Position numbers and translations under genes: made by a program
NCBI GenBank assembly: GCA_030412945.1
Contig: JAUHJS010000005.1
Span: forward strand, 124,001-188,000
Length of the DNA stretch: 64,000 nt
Direction: 5' to 3'
DNA from: Shiella aurantiaca
GTDB lineage: Bacteria; Bacteroidota; Bacteroidia; Cytophagales; Cyclobacteriaceae
Shown: piece by piece, positions 17,637 through 27,944 of the stretch
Layout: every line of letters begins with the position of its first letter
Position numbering within the stretch: the stretch's first letter is position 1
Notes under the pieces: model-generated
The model's input: the letters and a program-made list of their open reading frames with translations, nothing else
Database searches by the model: none
What the model was told of the DNA's origin: nothing

Positions 17637-19091
17637 TTACCATTTCCAACTTCCACCCAAAATCAGGCTTTCTTTTAAGCCTTGGTCGGTCAGGAATTGC
17701 TCGGTTTCTTCACTGCTTAGGGTAGTAGCAGGTAAGCTTTCGGCATTAGCCAGCATATACAGCATCATGCTGCTGAAACGTACCGTATTTTGCATGTGTT
17801 GCTCATTGATCAAATCAAAAGAATCACAATTGGAGTGATAGCATCCGTATCCGGCTCTATCCAAATTCCCTACTAAGCCAATCACTGGAATGCCTTCCAA
17901 CATAAATGGCTCATGATCGGAATGCAATCCGGCCTTATTCCCGACTTTATTAGTGAACACACTATCAATCGCTCTGATTTTTTCTCCTGATTGTGTAAAG
18001 AAAGGTAAAGCCGAATCGCGACCGAAAGCATCAAAACCTATCGGGTTGCCCGTCATATCAATATTCATAATGTACTTCACTTGGTCAAGCGTATTGTTTT
18101 TCTTCAATTCCTCTATCATATATTTAGAACCAAGCAAACCTTGCTCCTCACCCATAAACATCACAAACTGCAAACTGCGCTTAGGCTGGATATTCAAGGC
18201 TTTAAAGGTGCGGGCCATGTCCAAGATAGCGAAAGAACCCACGCCATTGTCTAAGGCCCCAGTGGCCAAATCCCAAGAGTCAAGGTGGCCTCCTACTATG
18301 ATTTTTTCTTCTGGAAGCGTGCTTCCCTTCAAAGTAGCAATCACATTGCGGGCTTTAATCATCTTACTAAAATTAGCCATCTGAATACGTGTCTCCACTT
18401 TTTGGGTTTTCAGTTTCTCACGCAAGGCCAAGCCATCTTCTTTACTGATACACACAGCCGGAATATCAATCAATGAACCCGTAACCGAAGCTGTGCCTGT
18501 AAGCAATACGCCATTGGCTACTTGGTTGATAAAAATAATGCCCGTAGCTCCAGCCTCTATTGCCAAAGCCGTTTTTTCAGAGCGATGCAAGTTCTTGGTT
18601 CCTTCAGGCGCATCGAGCAAGCCAATGTATACCAAGGCCACTTTCCCTTTTACTTGATCTTTATGCTTGGCAAAATCTTCTGAAAGGCCGTTACCTACAT
18701 CGTACACTTCACCCGTAACATCAGCCGAAACCGGAGAATGTGCCAAACTCACCGAAGGCACTTGCACAAAATCCGCATCTCCCTCAGCTTTGAATGCGGT
18801 GCGCAAGGTATCGCGCGACCAAGCCTCTACTTCAAACTCTTGGTATTGTACGTCCTCAAACCCATAGGATTTCAAAAGATTATAGGCGTATTCTTCTGCT
18901 TTTTGGCCGTTTTCCGAACCCGTCAGTCGGTGACCTATCGTTTCGGTGGACTCTTTTAGGGTACTGTATGCTTTGGAGTTGGCCAGTACCTCTTGGTTGA
19001 TTTTCTGCAATACATCGGCTTCCTTTTCTACCGGGCCGCAAGCGGCAATTAGTAGCGCTCCGGCTAAAGCCATTAGTTGGTTTGTTTTCAT
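17637..19091 (-). CDS. M28-family aminopeptidase with PA domain, lipoprotein
   Basis: A 484-residue secreted zinc peptidase. The start at 19091 (MKTNQLMALAG) is chosen because it directly precedes a lipoprotein signal ending LIAAC (Cys18). A protease-associated domain spans about residues 110-240. The M28 catalytic core has zinc ligands in GGHLDSWD, the Asp of GALDNGVG, MGEEQG (base plus ligand), MNIDMTG and the late HSNCDSFD. It probably trims dipeptides or peptides in the periplasm. It is monocistronic. Confidence 0.93.
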   Translation of the reverse strand: MKTNQLMALAGALLIAACGPVEKEADVLQKINQEVLANSKAYSTLKESTETIGHRLTGSENGQKAEEYAYNLLKSYGFEDVQYQEFEVEAWSRDTLRTAFKAEGDADFVQVPSVSLAHSPVSADVTGEVYDVGNGLSEDFAKHKDQVKGKVALVYIGLLDAPEGTKNLHRSEKTALAIEAGATGIIFINQVANGVLLTGTASVTGSLIDIPAVCISKEDGLALREKLKTQKVETRIQMANFSKMIKARNVIATLKGSTLPEEKIIVGGHLDSWDLATGALDNGVGSFAILDMARTFKALNIQPKRSLQFVMFMGEEQGLLGSKYMIEELKKNNTLDQVKYIMNIDMTGNPIGFDAFGRDSALPFFTQSGEKIRAIDSVFTNKVGNKAGLHSDHEPFMLEGIPVIGLVGNLDRAGYGCYHSNCDSFDLINEQHMQNTVRFSSMMLYMLANAESLPATTLSSEETEQFLTDQGLKESLILGGSWKW

Positions 19092-19244
19092 AAATATTCT
19101 TCTTTCGGTTATTTCCTTTTGGCTAAAGAAATCAATTTTTCGCACACTTTCCTATACAAGTTGAAGAAAGGCCGAAAGAAGGGCTTATCGGGACAGTCGA
19201 AATAATATCTTGTTTTTCAAACGATTGCGTAAATACTTTATCTA

Positions 19245-19274
19245 TTTATCCACCCTATTCCAATTTTAATTTTG
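19245..19274 (+). promoter_or_regulatory. Promoter of the gapN-like gene
   Basis: A perfect -7 box TAATTTTG (19267-19274) with a weak TTTA -33 element 18 nt upstream, about 30 bp before the ATG. Confidence 0.55.
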
Positions 19275-19303
19275 TAAAATGTCTTCCGAAAACGAAGTGA
19301 CGA

Positions 19304-20929
19304 ATGAAAACACATGAAAAACTAAACCATCTTTTCCCTAGCGAAAGCGATATCCCCGAGACCTATCGCCTCCACGGGTTGGTAGAGCAAAAGGAGTATT
19401 TGATTGACGGAGAGCTGCTGACTTGGGAAGGTGAAATGAGCGAGGTGCTTTCACCCATTTGCATAAATGATGGAGGCCATATTAGCCAAAAATGCATAGG
19501 ACACACACCCCTACTTACGAGCCAAGAGGCGCTTCATGCATTAGATGCAGCTGTAAAAGCCTACGACCTAGGCATGGGCGAGTGGCCTACCCTTTCGGTA
19601 GGTAGCCGCATCCATCATGTGGAAAAGTTCTTATCGGCTATGCGTGCCAAAAGGCAAGAGGTGGTCAACCTACTGATGTGGGAAATTGGCAAACCCCTGA
19701 AAGATGCCGAAAAGGAATTTGACCGCACCTGTGTATACATAGAAGATACCATCAATCAGCTAAAGGAGCTCGACCGCAATAGCGCCCGCTTTGATACCGA
19801 GGAAGGCATAGTGGCGCAAATTCGCAGAGTGCCTTTGGGTGTGGCTTTGTGTATGGGTCCGTTCAATTATCCACTAAACGAAACCTTCACCACACTGATA
19901 CCCGCCTTGATTATGGGCAATACGGTGGTGTTTAAGCCCGCCAAATATGGAGTTTTGTTGATCAAACCTTTACTCGAAGCTTTTCGCGACAGCTTCCCCA
20001 AGGGGGTAATCAATATTATTTATGGTCGCGGACGCGATACGGTAGGCGCCATGATGGAAACCGGAAAACTGGATGTCTTTGCCTTTATCGGTACCAATAA
20101 GGGAGCCAATGACCTGAAAAAACTACATCCTAAGCCTCATCGATTACGCTCCATACTGGGGCTTGATGCCAAAAATCCGGCCATTGTATTGCCCGATGCA
20201 GATTTGGAGGTGGCCATTCAGGAGTGTATCACTGGTTCTTTGTCTTTCAATGGGCAACGCTGTACCGCACTCAAAATTCTTTTTGTGCACGATTCCATTG
20301 CTGATGTTTTTATAGAAAAATATCTGCAAGCGCTACAAAAACTCCAAATGGGCATGCCTTGGGAAGCGGGCGTGAGTCTTACCCCTTTACCAGAACCCGG
20401 CAAAACCGAATACCTAAATGGCTTAGTGCAAGATGCCCAACAACACGGAGCTAAGGTGATGAACGAAGGGGGCGGACTTTTTAACCAAACCTATTTCCAT
20501 CCGGCTGTGCTGTATCCGGTGAATGCAGCCATGCGCGTGTATCGTGAGGAACAGTTTGGGCCGGTAGTGCCCATTGTGCCCTTTAGCAAAGTACAGGAAG
20601 CCATCGATTATGTACGCGATTCCAATTACGGTCAGCAACTCAGTATATTTAGTCAAGATGCCGAGGCGGTAGCGCACTTGATAGATTCGTTTGCCAATCA
20701 GGTAGGCCGAATAAATCTCAATGCACAATGCCAGCGTGGGCCTGATACCTATCCTTTTAATGGGAGAAAAGATTCGGCCGAGGGCACTTTATCGGTGGGC
20801 GATGCCTTGCGCGCCTTCTCCATCCGGATAATGGTGGCCTCGAAAATGAACGGAACCAACAAGGCTTTGATAGGGGACATTTTACAGCACCGATATTCCA
20901 AATTCCTTACTACCGATTATTTGTTCTAA
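19304..20929 (+). CDS. gapN: GapN-like aldehyde dehydrogenase (NADP-dependent G3P dehydrogenase type)
   Basis: A 541-residue cytosolic aldehyde dehydrogenase. The NAD(P)-binding segment reads CMGPFNYPLNETF, and the nucleophile is Cys320 in FNGQRCTALK. The C-terminal block QRGPDTYPFNGRKDS and LSVGDALRAFS resembles non-phosphorylating glyceraldehyde-3-phosphate dehydrogenases, which make 3-phosphoglycerate and NADPH without ATP. An odd feature: where most family members have the general-base Glu in ELGGKNP, this protein reads LGLDAKNP, so a Gly (286) stands at the Glu position. It may be a distinct subfamily, or another residue may take over. The length is longer than typical (about 475). It is a single gene with a promoter and terminator. 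Confidence 0.8.
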   Translation: MKTHEKLNHLFPSESDIPETYRLHGLVEQKEYLIDGELLTWEGEMSEVLSPICINDGGHISQKCIGHTPLLTSQEALHALDAAVKAYDLGMGEWPTLSVGSRIHHVEKFLSAMRAKRQEVVNLLMWEIGKPLKDAEKEFDRTCVYIEDTINQLKELDRNSARFDTEEGIVAQIRRVPLGVALCMGPFNYPLNETFTTLIPALIMGNTVVFKPAKYGVLLIKPLLEAFRDSFPKGVINIIYGRGRDTVGAMMETGKLDVFAFIGTNKGANDLKKLHPKPHRLRSILGLDAKNPAIVLPDADLEVAIQECITGSLSFNGQRCTALKILFVHDSIADVFIEKYLQALQKLQMGMPWEAGVSLTPLPEPGKTEYLNGLVQDAQQHGAKVMNEGGGLFNQTYFHPAVLYPVNAAMRVYREEQFGPVVPIVPFSKVQEAIDYVRDSNYGQQLSIFSQDAEAVAHLIDSFANQVGRINLNAQCQRGPDTYPFNGRKDSAEGTLSVGDALRAFSIRIMVASKMNGTNKALIGDILQHRYSKFLTTDYLF

Positions 20930-20933
20930 ATCA

Positions 20934-20970
20934 AAAAAGGGTTCGCTATTGTACACAGCGAACCCTTTTT
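20934..20970. terminator. Bidirectional terminator between the gapN-like gene and nfu
   Basis: Fourteen-base arms AAAAAGGGTTCGCT / AGCGAACCCTTTTT with a nine-base loop, between convergent genes. Confidence 0.9.
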
Positions 20971-20987
20971 GTTTTTTACGACTGGAT

Positions 20988-21563
20988 TTACACCCCTTCG
21001 GCTACTACTTCTTGCACTTCAGGTACCATGCGCTTCAATAGGTTTTCGATACCGGCTTTTAAGGTAATAGTGCTAGATGGGCAACCACTACACGAACCTT
21101 GCAAAAGTACCTTCACCTTACCTTCATCAAAGGAGTGAAACTGAATGGCGCCACCATCCTGCTCTACAGCCGGACGGATATATTCATCCAAAATGTTTTT
21201 GATTTTACCTACCACCTCGGTTTCGTTCTCGCTTACCGCAGGTTTTTCCAAGGCTTTAGGATGCGCAATAATGCCGCCTTTCTCAAAATATCCTTTCAAA
21301 AATTCCTTTATCTCTTCTCTGATTTCCAGCCAGTCTTGTTCGGTATTTTTGGTGATGGTGATGAAATTACTCATAAAAAACACCCGTCCCACATAGGGCA
21401 ATTTGAAAAGCTCCTGCGCCAAAGGAGAGTCTGCTGCTGCAGCACTATCCGGATAATCGAGGCTTTCGCCTTCAGGCATCAACATGAAATTGAACACAAA
21501 CTTGAGGGAGTTTGGGTTCGGATTGGCTTCCATGTATATCGTAACTACTTTTTTATTTTCCAT
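20988..21563 (-). CDS. Nfu-type iron-sulfur scaffold/carrier protein
   Basis: A 191-residue cytosolic protein. The N-terminal Nfu_N domain (about 8-95) begins YMEANPNPNSLKF, and the C-terminal NifU-like domain (about 115-188) carries the cluster-binding CSGCPSS (CxxC) motif. It should carry a [4Fe-4S] cluster to target enzymes. It is not in a suf operon here. The upstream symporter gene runs in the same direction, but separate expression is possible. Confidence 0.93.
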   Translation of the reverse strand: MENKKVVTIYMEANPNPNSLKFVFNFMLMPEGESLDYPDSAAAADSPLAQELFKLPYVGRVFFMSNFITITKNTEQDWLEIREEIKEFLKGYFEKGGIIAHPKALEKPAVSENETEVVGKIKNILDEYIRPAVEQDGGAIQFHSFDEGKVKVLLQGSCSGCPSSTITLKAGIENLLKRMVPEVQEVVAEGV

Positions 21564-21616
21564 TTTTGTAAGATTCTGTGTAAGTACAACCTTGTATATA
21601 AGAGAAAGTTCCCTTT

Positions 21617-22936
21617 TTAGGAAATTTCATCCGGCAAATTACGAATCAAACCATCAGGCAACTCCCCTTCGGTACTCGCCACAATAACAGCTACGGTGGC
21701 ATCGCCAGTTACATTCACCACGGTACGGCACATATCCAATATCCTATCCGGTGCCACAATCAGGGCAATTCCGGCCACAGGAATACCGATAGATTCCAAT
21801 ACAATCACCAACATCACCATGCCTGCACCGGGCACGCCTGCTGAGCCAATAGATGCCAAAGTGGCCGTAAGCACAATCATTAATTGACTACCTAAGGAGA
21901 GGTCTAAGCCCAAAGCCTGGGCAATAAAAACCGCAGCCACGCCTTGGTATAAGCTGGTTCCATCCATATTGATGGTAGCACCTAGTGGAAGCACGAAGCT
22001 GGAAATCTTTTCTGAAACGCCCAATTTCTTCTCAATACGCTCCATAGTCACAGGAAGGGTGGCCGAACTGGAACTGGTACTAAAAGCCAGCAACTGGGCC
22101 GGGCGTATGCTTTTGAAGAACTGGAAGTAACTGATTTTGGTAAAAATGCGGAACAAAAGTGGATACACAATGTAAATCATTACTCCCAAGCCAATAAGAA
22201 TAGTAATCACATACCACATAAGGGCATAAAGTAGCTGAAAGGCTCGACTAGGGTCTGTTCCGGCTATCTCCACAATCAGAGAAGCGATAAGCGCAAAAAC
22301 CCCATAAGGCGCCAGAAGCATGATGTAGTACACAATTTTGATAATGACATCATTCAGTCCATCGAAAAACTTCACTACAGGCTCTCCTTTTTCTTTCGGG
22401 ATTTGCAGAAGTGCCATGCCCACAATAATGGCAAAAAATACCACTTGAAGCATACTTCCATTATCGGTGGCTGCTTTCACTATGTTTTCAGGCACCATAT
22501 CTACAATGGGCTGCAAAGGGCCACTATCAATCACACGCTGCGCTACCGATTGGCTATTTTCAGCGGAGCTGCTGTAAGCAGCCATTAAATCTTCACGGGT
22601 GGATTGCGGAAGTTTTTTCCCCGGCTGGATAATATTTACCGCCACTAAACCTATACTTATAGCGATTACGGTCGTGAATAAATAGATACCAATGGTTTTC
22701 CCACCAATGCGCGAAAACTTAGAGATATCTCCCAAATTGGCCATTCCCACAATCAACGAAGCCAATACCAAGGGTACGGCAATCATTTTGAGGGCATTCA
22801 CAAAGATAGTCCCGAAGGGCTTGATGTAATGAATGGTAATATTGGCTGGCCAACCGAAGTTGATACTCATAATCCCGAACACCAAACCCAAAAGTAGGGC
22901 TATGATAATTCGTACATGTAGGGGGAACTTTTTCAT
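21617..22936 (-). CDS. Dicarboxylate/amino acid:cation symporter (DAACS/SLC1 family)
   Basis: A 439-residue inner-membrane transporter of the GltPh/DctA fold. The start at 22936 ([10 protein letters not shown]) is chosen because it overlaps the aroC stop as ATGA and gives a normal N-terminus. Family motifs are visible: the serine-rich hairpin [12 protein letters not shown], the [14 protein letters not shown] block and the second hairpin near [10 protein letters not shown]. It probably imports glutamate, aspartate or C4-dicarboxylates with Na+ or H+. It is the last gene of the batD-aroC-symporter run. Confidence 0.94.
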   Translation of the reverse strand: MKKFPLHVRIIIALLLGLVFGIMSINFGWPANITIHYIKPFGTIFVNALKMIAVPLVLASLIVGMANLGDISKFSRIGGKTIGIYLFTTVIAISIGLVAVNIIQPGKKLPQSTREDLMAAYSSSAENSQSVAQRVIDSGPLQPIVDMVPENIVKAATDNGSMLQVVFFAIIVGMALLQIPKEKGEPVVKFFDGLNDVIIKIVYYIMLLAPYGVFALIASLIVEIAGTDPSRAFQLLYALMWYVITILIGLGVMIYIVYPLLFRIFTKISYFQFFKSIRPAQLLAFSTSSSSATLPVTMERIEKKLGVSEKISSFVLPLGATINMDGTSLYQGVAAVFIAQALGLDLSLGSQLMIVLTATLASIGSAGVPGAGMVMLVIVLESIGIPVAGIALIVAPDRILDMCRTVVNVTGDATVAVIVASTEGELPDGLIRNLPDEIS

Positions 22937-24015
22937 CCGCGCAATTTGCTTGTTTGGTTTAATAAATAAAAATCTGCTATGACCAAGGCGGCCATGGCTT
23001 CCACAATCGGTACCGCTCGGGGTACTACGCAAGGGTCGTGCCGTCCCTTGCCGCTTACTTGTACGGCTTCACCTTGGGTATTCACCGAAGGCTGATCCAT
23101 CATAATGGTGGCCACAGGCTTAAAGGCCACTCTAAAATAAATATCTTCTCCATTGGAAATTCCGCCTTGCACGCCACCGGAGTGGTTGCTGTGCGTTCTT
23201 ACCTTTCCTTCATCCTTATAAAAGGTATCGTTGTGCTGAGAACCCAGCATTTCCACACCTTTAAAACCACTACCGTATTCAAAGCCTTTCACGGCATTAA
23301 TTCCTAACATAGCTCCGCCCAATGCAGCATGCAATTTTCCAAAAACGGGCTCACCCAGTCCGGGAGGTACACCTTTGATTACCGCGCTCACCACACCACC
23401 TATGGTATCCCGATTTTTTCGGGTCTCATCTATCAGGGCAATCATTTGCTCGGCCATCTCCAAATCAGGGCAACGGACAATGGAATCTTCAATCTTAGTA
23501 AGATCTAACTCTTGATACGATTTCTCTAAAGCCAAAGCACCCACTTGCGATACCCAGGCAAACACCTCAATTCCCCATTGGCGTAGCAATTGCTTAGCCA
23601 CAGCACCAGCAGCTACGCGAGCGGCTGTCTCACGCGCTGAGCTGCGTCCACCTCCGCGGTAATCCCGATGACCGTATTTTACCTGATAGGTGTAGTCGGC
23701 ATGCGAAGGGCGAAACTGATCGGCAATGTGACTGTAATCTTTGCTGCGCTGGTCTTGGTTGCGCACCAGTAAAGCAATGGGCATTCCGGTACTTTTTCCT
23801 TCAAAAATCCCCGAAAGGACCTCTATTTCATCCCCTTCCTGGCGCTGAGTAGTAATCCTCGATTGCCCGGGCTTGCGCCTATCCATCTCTTGTTGGATTT
23901 CCTCAACGGAAATATCTAGTCCTGCAGGGCAGCCATCAATCACCACGCCCACAGCCGGGCCGTGCGATTCGCCAAAAGTGCTGATTTTAAAGAGTGTCCC
24001 GAATGAATTATGCAT
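22933..24015 (-). CDS. aroC: Chorismate synthase
   Basis: A 360-residue enzyme that makes chorismate from EPSP, the last common step of aromatic synthesis, using reduced FMN. The start at 24015 ([10 protein letters not shown]) is fixed by the conserved N-terminus [14 protein letters not shown] that follows. Other signatures are [17 protein letters not shown] and the late [11 protein letters not shown]. The start lies 8 bp inside the end of batD and the stop overlaps the symporter start by 4 bp, so the three genes look translationally coupled, although their functions are unrelated. Confidence 0.97.
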   Translation of the reverse strand: MHNSFGTLFKISTFGESHGPAVGVVIDGCPAGLDISVEEIQQEMDRRKPGQSRITTQRQEGDEIEVLSGIFEGKSTGMPIALLVRNQDQRSKDYSHIADQFRPSHADYTYQVKYGHRDYRGGGRSSARETAARVAAGAVAKQLLRQWGIEVFAWVSQVGALALEKSYQELDLTKIEDSIVRCPDLEMAEQMIALIDETRKNRDTIGGVVSAVIKGVPPGLGEPVFGKLHAALGGAMLGINAVKGFEYGSGFKGVEMLGSQHNDTFYKDEGKVRTHSNHSGGVQGGISNGEDIYFRVAFKPVATIMMDQPSVNTQGEAVQVSGKGRHDPCVVPRAVPIVEAMAALVIADFYLLNQTSKLRG

Positions 24016-25465
24016 ACTTTCTAAAGAAAAAGAAGCCTGATGCAAGCAGTAGCAAAGCAATACTTGTGTAGAAACCGTAGGTATACAAACGGGATTCTTC
24101 CGAACTCCTCAGTGTATTATCTGCGGTATCTATCAATCCATAAATCGACTCCGCTTCTTTTTTATTGGGCAAAGATAGGGCTTTTTGAATGGCATCCCCT
24201 TTTACATTGATATACGATTGCGGAAGCAGCGTATCGTACTGCTGTGTGCGTGGATTAAAATACACCCAAGGTAAATATTCAGAAAGCTTATAGGTGCCTG
24301 GTATCGTTGGGTTTATAAAGTATGAAAAGGTTTTCTTGCCACGCACCCTACCGCTGGAGCGGGTTACATCTTGGCGTACAGTAGGCGGATAGAACTCCAC
24401 ATCACCATCTTGTGGGCGAAGCGGCTCATTGATGGCCGAAATATTCCCTTCGCCATAAATCGTATACTGATATTGCACCCCTTCACCCGTTTGGGTTTCG
24501 TCCGTACTGATTTCTTCACTGAGTCGGTAATCACCAACAGCCACCAAGTCTTTGAGCGGATGGGGTGGCAAATCTTTCACCTTCACCCGTTTGGCTTGCG
24601 AATAATAGGTTTTGTAATCTTCTTGTCGGCTACGGCCAAAGAAGTTTCGTGTTTTCGACTCTTTGAACTTAATCATTTTGAAAGGCAAAGCCGGAAACTC
24701 AATGGTATTCAGATTCAGCGGATAGAATACCGCTTGGTATAATTTATACTGGGCATAGCGCTTTCCATTAATCATCACGGTTTCTTCGGTGATATTCTCG
24801 ATGTTGAAGTTTTCTTCCCAGCAATTGGCCGGCTTAATTTTCTTCAACATATCCGAAAGCTGATTGCTGAGGTCATAAAACTGTAAACTGGCGCGGTTGG
24901 TCTCCGCTACATAAAAGGCCAAAGTAGTGGTAAATCCTTCCCCCACATATACCTCATCTTTACTGACAGAAAGAGCAAAAAAAGCATCGTCTTTCACCTC
25001 CACAAACTCGGTAGGCTCATTGCTTCTACCGAAAAAATCCTGAAAAGGATCCATGCTGAACGGATCGGGCTGACGCTGCTGTTGCTGTCCTGGGGCCACC
25101 ACCTTAATCTTCTTTCCGGGCGATTTTACTTTTTTATTGTTTACCGTCATCTCAAAAGGCGGCAATTCAAATACTCCCCGTGAGCGAGGAATGTAGTTCT
25201 GGGTAATGCTATGGGTAGAAGATACCTGTCCGTTGATAATATTTGTAGAGTAGGAACTGGAAGTACCTCTTTTAATAAATCCGGGAATTTCGGGAAAATC
25301 GCTGTAGTTTTTGAGCGACTCGTTCACCACGGTAAGGGTAATGGTAAACATCCGATTTTCAGCCACCTCATCGGGGCCCAGTTCTATCCTCACCTCTTGG
25401 CTGTAAACCCAAGCTGGTAATAGTAGAAGAATAAAAAAGAAAACTTTACTCAAACTAGTTTGCAT
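24008..25465 (-). CDS. batD: BatD-family protein (aerotolerance-type)
   Basis: A 485-residue envelope protein: signal peptide (cleavage after WVYSQ, about residue 22), repeated immunoglobulin-like beta domains, a glutamine-rich linker (about residues 125-135) and a C-terminal transmembrane helix (about 463-481) with a short basic tail. This is the BatD (oxygen tolerance) layout of Bacteroidota. BatD usually accompanies BatA/B/C/E and MoxR; none is present here, so it may be a stand-alone copy. It is the first gene of a tightly packed run with aroC. Confidence 0.88.
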   Translation of the reverse strand: MQTSLSKVFFFILLLLPAWVYSQEVRIELGPDEVAENRMFTITLTVVNESLKNYSDFPEIPGFIKRGTSSSYSTNIINGQVSSTHSITQNYIPRSRGVFELPPFEMTVNNKKVKSPGKKIKVVAPGQQQQRQPDPFSMDPFQDFFGRSNEPTEFVEVKDDAFFALSVSKDEVYVGEGFTTTLAFYVAETNRASLQFYDLSNQLSDMLKKIKPANCWEENFNIENITEETVMINGKRYAQYKLYQAVFYPLNLNTIEFPALPFKMIKFKESKTRNFFGRSRQEDYKTYYSQAKRVKVKDLPPHPLKDLVAVGDYRLSEEISTDETQTGEGVQYQYTIYGEGNISAINEPLRPQDGDVEFYPPTVRQDVTRSSGRVRGKKTFSYFINPTIPGTYKLSEYLPWVYFNPRTQQYDTLLPQSYINVKGDAIQKALSLPNKKEAESIYGLIDTADNTLRSSEESRLYTYGFYTSIALLLLASGFFFFRKYA

Positions 25466-25597
25466 ACACCCTGCATTTCATTTTTAAAAAGGATTACAAA
25501 ATTACATCAAACTTCTTAGAATAGGAACACAACTTTCATAGGCTGCAAACGTATGAAACTAGGTAAAGATTGAAAGACCAAAAAAACCTATGTAACT

Positions 25598-25786
25598 ATG
25601 CTTGAATACCTGAAGACGATTCTTCAAAAAGTAAGCTTTGATGCCAAACTTTTTGAAAAAGAGTTGAGGAAGGCTATCCGTAGCCTAAGGGGTACAGAGT
25701 TAAAAGAACTACGTAACTGGTGTTATTTACAGTTCGGCTCTGTGTATCGCATGATTCTAAACCGACACTTTTCAAAAGCTACTTAA
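25598..25786 (+). CDS. Small conserved-looking helical protein (62 aa)
   Basis: A 62-residue basic protein, predicted as three helices (MLEYLKTILQKVSFDAKLF, then a KELRKAIRSL helix and LKELRNWCYLQFG). It has a strong terminator that begins at its stop codon, which supports it being a transcribed gene. I recall proteins of this size and composition as common hypotheticals in Cytophagales, but have no function for it. It could be nucleic-acid or ribosome associated given the charge; that is a guess. Confidence 0.75.
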   Translation: MLEYLKTILQKVSFDAKLFEKELRKAIRSLRGTELKELRNWCYLQFGSVYRMILNRHFSKAT

Positions 25787-25814
25787 AAATGCCCCTCCAC
25801 AAAAGGGGCATTTT
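25786..25814 (+). terminator. Rho-independent terminator after the 62-aa gene
   Basis: Eleven-base arms AAAATGCCCCT / AGGGGCATTTT with a seven-base loop. The left arm overlaps the stop codon. Confidence 0.85.
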
Positions 25815-25856
25815 CATTTCCGGCTCAGGCCCTTCTACCCAAATAGCCAACTAAAA

Positions 25857-25888
25857 TTTGTGTCCTCTTCCTAGGCTCAGTATCTTGG
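25857..25888 (+). promoter_or_regulatory. Promoter of pulA
   Basis: TTTG, exactly 20 nt, then TATCTTGG. The ATG follows 22 nt after the -7 box. Confidence 0.65.
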
Positions 25889-25910
25889 GTGTTCATCTAT
25901 CATTTTTTCT

Positions 25911-27896
25911 ATGAAATCATCTTTTGCAGTGGCCTTGGCGGTACTGAGCCTTGTGGCCTGCCAACCTGAAAAAGCTAGCTATAGCAGTATTACAGAATAC
26001 CCAAGCTATGAAAATGAAAACCTATGGCCCCGTTATAGTCCGGAAGGCTCCACCTTCAAGCTCTATTCTCCGCTAGCGGAAGCTGCCCAAATTCATTTTT
26101 ACCAAGCAGGAAGCGGTGGTGAGGCCATTCGCACAGAGGCTATGATGGAAAAGCAAGCGGGCTTATGGCTATATGAAAGCCAAGACGACCTAAAGGGACT
26201 TTTTTATACCTATCAAGTACAAGTAAACGGCATCTGGCAAGGGGAAACACCCGGTATTTATGCCACAGCCGTGGGCGTGAACGGAGAGCGTGCTGCGGTA
26301 ATTGACCTAGCGGAAACCAATCCCCAAAACTGGAAACAAGATCAAACCATACAATTGAACAGCCCTAATGAGGCCATCATATACGAACTGCACGTACGCG
26401 ACCTTAGTACCCACCCCAGTGCGGGCATTAGTGCAGTAGGCAAATACCTGGGCTTGGTAGAAGCAGGCACTAAAAGTCCAGATGGGCTGGCTACCGGCAT
26501 CGACCACATGAAGGAGTTGGGAATTACCCACGTACACCTTCTTCCTGCCTTTGACCACTACAGTATCCGCGAAGAAAAGTTGGACAGCCCGCAATTCAAC
26601 TGGGGCTACGATCCGCAAAACTACAATGTACCTGAAGGCTCCTATTCTTCCAATCCACATGATCCTTTGGCCCGTATTCGCGAGTTCAAGCAGATGGTTC
26701 AGGCGTTTCACCAAGCAGGTATAGGCGTGATTCTGGATGTGGTGTACAACCATACCGGACGCACCGATGATTCCAACTTCAATAAAGAGCTTCCCGCCTA
26801 TTATTACCGCCAAAATGCCGATGGTACTTGGTCGGATGCTTCGGCTTGTGGCAATGAAACCGCCTCGGAGCGCCCGATGATGCGCAAGTTTATGAAAGAA
26901 TCGCTAATTTATTGGGCGCAAGAATACCATTTGGACGGCTTCCGCTTCGACCTTATGGGTATACATGATATCGAAACCATGAATGAAATTGCGGACACGC
27001 TAAAAAAAATCAACCCTAGCATTTTATTGTACGGTGAAGGCTGGACGGCCGGAGGTTCTCCCCTCCCCGATGAGCAAAAAGCCTTGAAAAGAAATACTTG
27101 GCAAATGCCTAAAATCAGTGCCTTTAGTGACGACCTTCGCGATGGCCTGAAAGGTTCGGTATTTGATGATGCCAGCACTGGCTTTGTAAGTGGTGCGGCT
27201 GATACCGAGGAATCTATCAAATTTGGTGTGGTGGGCGCCATACCTCACCCTCAGATTTCGTACAAAAAAGTAAATTATTCTGACACCAGCTGGGCGGCAC
27301 AGCCTTGGCAAGCCATTGGCTATGTAAGCTGCCATGATAATCATACTTTATACGATAAGCTACTGGTCTCTCGCCCTGATGCCAGTGCGGAGCTTCGTCA
27401 ACAGATGCACCTTTTGGCCAATGCCATCGTACTGACCTCACAAAGCATTCCTTTTCTGCATGCCGGGGTTGAGATGATGCGCACCAAAGGAGGTGAGCAC
27501 AATTCGTACAATAAACCCGATGCAATCAACCAAATCAATTGGAACTGGAAGCAGGAGCATGCGGAGGTATTTGCGTATTATCAAGCATTAATTGCCTTGC
27601 GCAAACTGCACCCAGCATTTGCCATGCCTAGCACGGATATGGTACAGAAGCACTTGCGCTTTTTTGATAACGCAGCCGGACTAATGGGCTACCAAATCAG
27701 CGACAATGCCAATGGAGATGCTTGGAAAGATATAGTGGTGTATTACAATGGCAACACAACGGCACAGAAAGTAGCTCTGGAGGGCGAATGGACACTAGCC
27801 GTGGAAGGAAATGAGATAAAGGAAAGTGGGATTCGAAAAGTGAAAAACTCGGTAGAAGTTCCGGCCTTATCTATGCTTATCGCGTATAGAAAATAA
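25911..27896 (+). CDS. pulA: Type I pullulanase (GH13), lipoprotein
   Basis: A 661-residue alpha-1,6-glucan debranching enzyme. A lipobox (SLVAC, Cys17) places it in the periplasm or on the surface. An N-terminal CBM48-like domain (about 35-135) precedes the GH13 barrel. The pullulanase signature FNWGYDPQNYNVPEG (about 229-243), GVILDVVYNHTG, nucleophile Asp347 (GFRFD), acid/base Glu376 (LYGEGW) and the SCHDNHT motif are all present. It should open branches in starch or glycogen outside the cytoplasm. It stands alone: no SusC/D or other starch genes are near. Confidence 0.95.
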   Translation: MKSSFAVALAVLSLVACQPEKASYSSITEYPSYENENLWPRYSPEGSTFKLYSPLAEAAQIHFYQAGSGGEAIRTEAMMEKQAGLWLYESQDDLKGLFYTYQVQVNGIWQGETPGIYATAVGVNGERAAVIDLAETNPQNWKQDQTIQLNSPNEAIIYELHVRDLSTHPSAGISAVGKYLGLVEAGTKSPDGLATGIDHMKELGITHVHLLPAFDHYSIREEKLDSPQFNWGYDPQNYNVPEGSYSSNPHDPLARIREFKQMVQAFHQAGIGVILDVVYNHTGRTDDSNFNKELPAYYYRQNADGTWSDASACGNETASERPMMRKFMKESLIYWAQEYHLDGFRFDLMGIHDIETMNEIADTLKKINPSILLYGEGWTAGGSPLPDEQKALKRNTWQMPKISAFSDDLRDGLKGSVFDDASTGFVSGAADTEESIKFGVVGAIPHPQISYKKVNYSDTSWAAQPWQAIGYVSCHDNHTLYDKLLVSRPDASAELRQQMHLLANAIVLTSQSIPFLHAGVEMMRTKGGEHNSYNKPDAINQINWNWKQEHAEVFAYYQALIALRKLHPAFAMPSTDMVQKHLRFFDNAAGLMGYQISDNANGDAWKDIVVYYNGNTTAQKVALEGEWTLAVEGNEIKESGIRKVKNSVEVPALSMLIAYRK

Positions 27897-27906
27897 ATCA
27901 AATCAT

Positions 27907-27941
27907 AACAGGAATGGAGCTTGGGCCCTGTTCCTGTTTTT
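27907..27941 (+). terminator. Terminator after pulA
   Basis: Arms AACAGGAA / TTCCTGTT with a 16-nt loop, followed by a T run; lies between convergent genes. Confidence 0.6.
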
Positions 27942-27944
27942 CAC

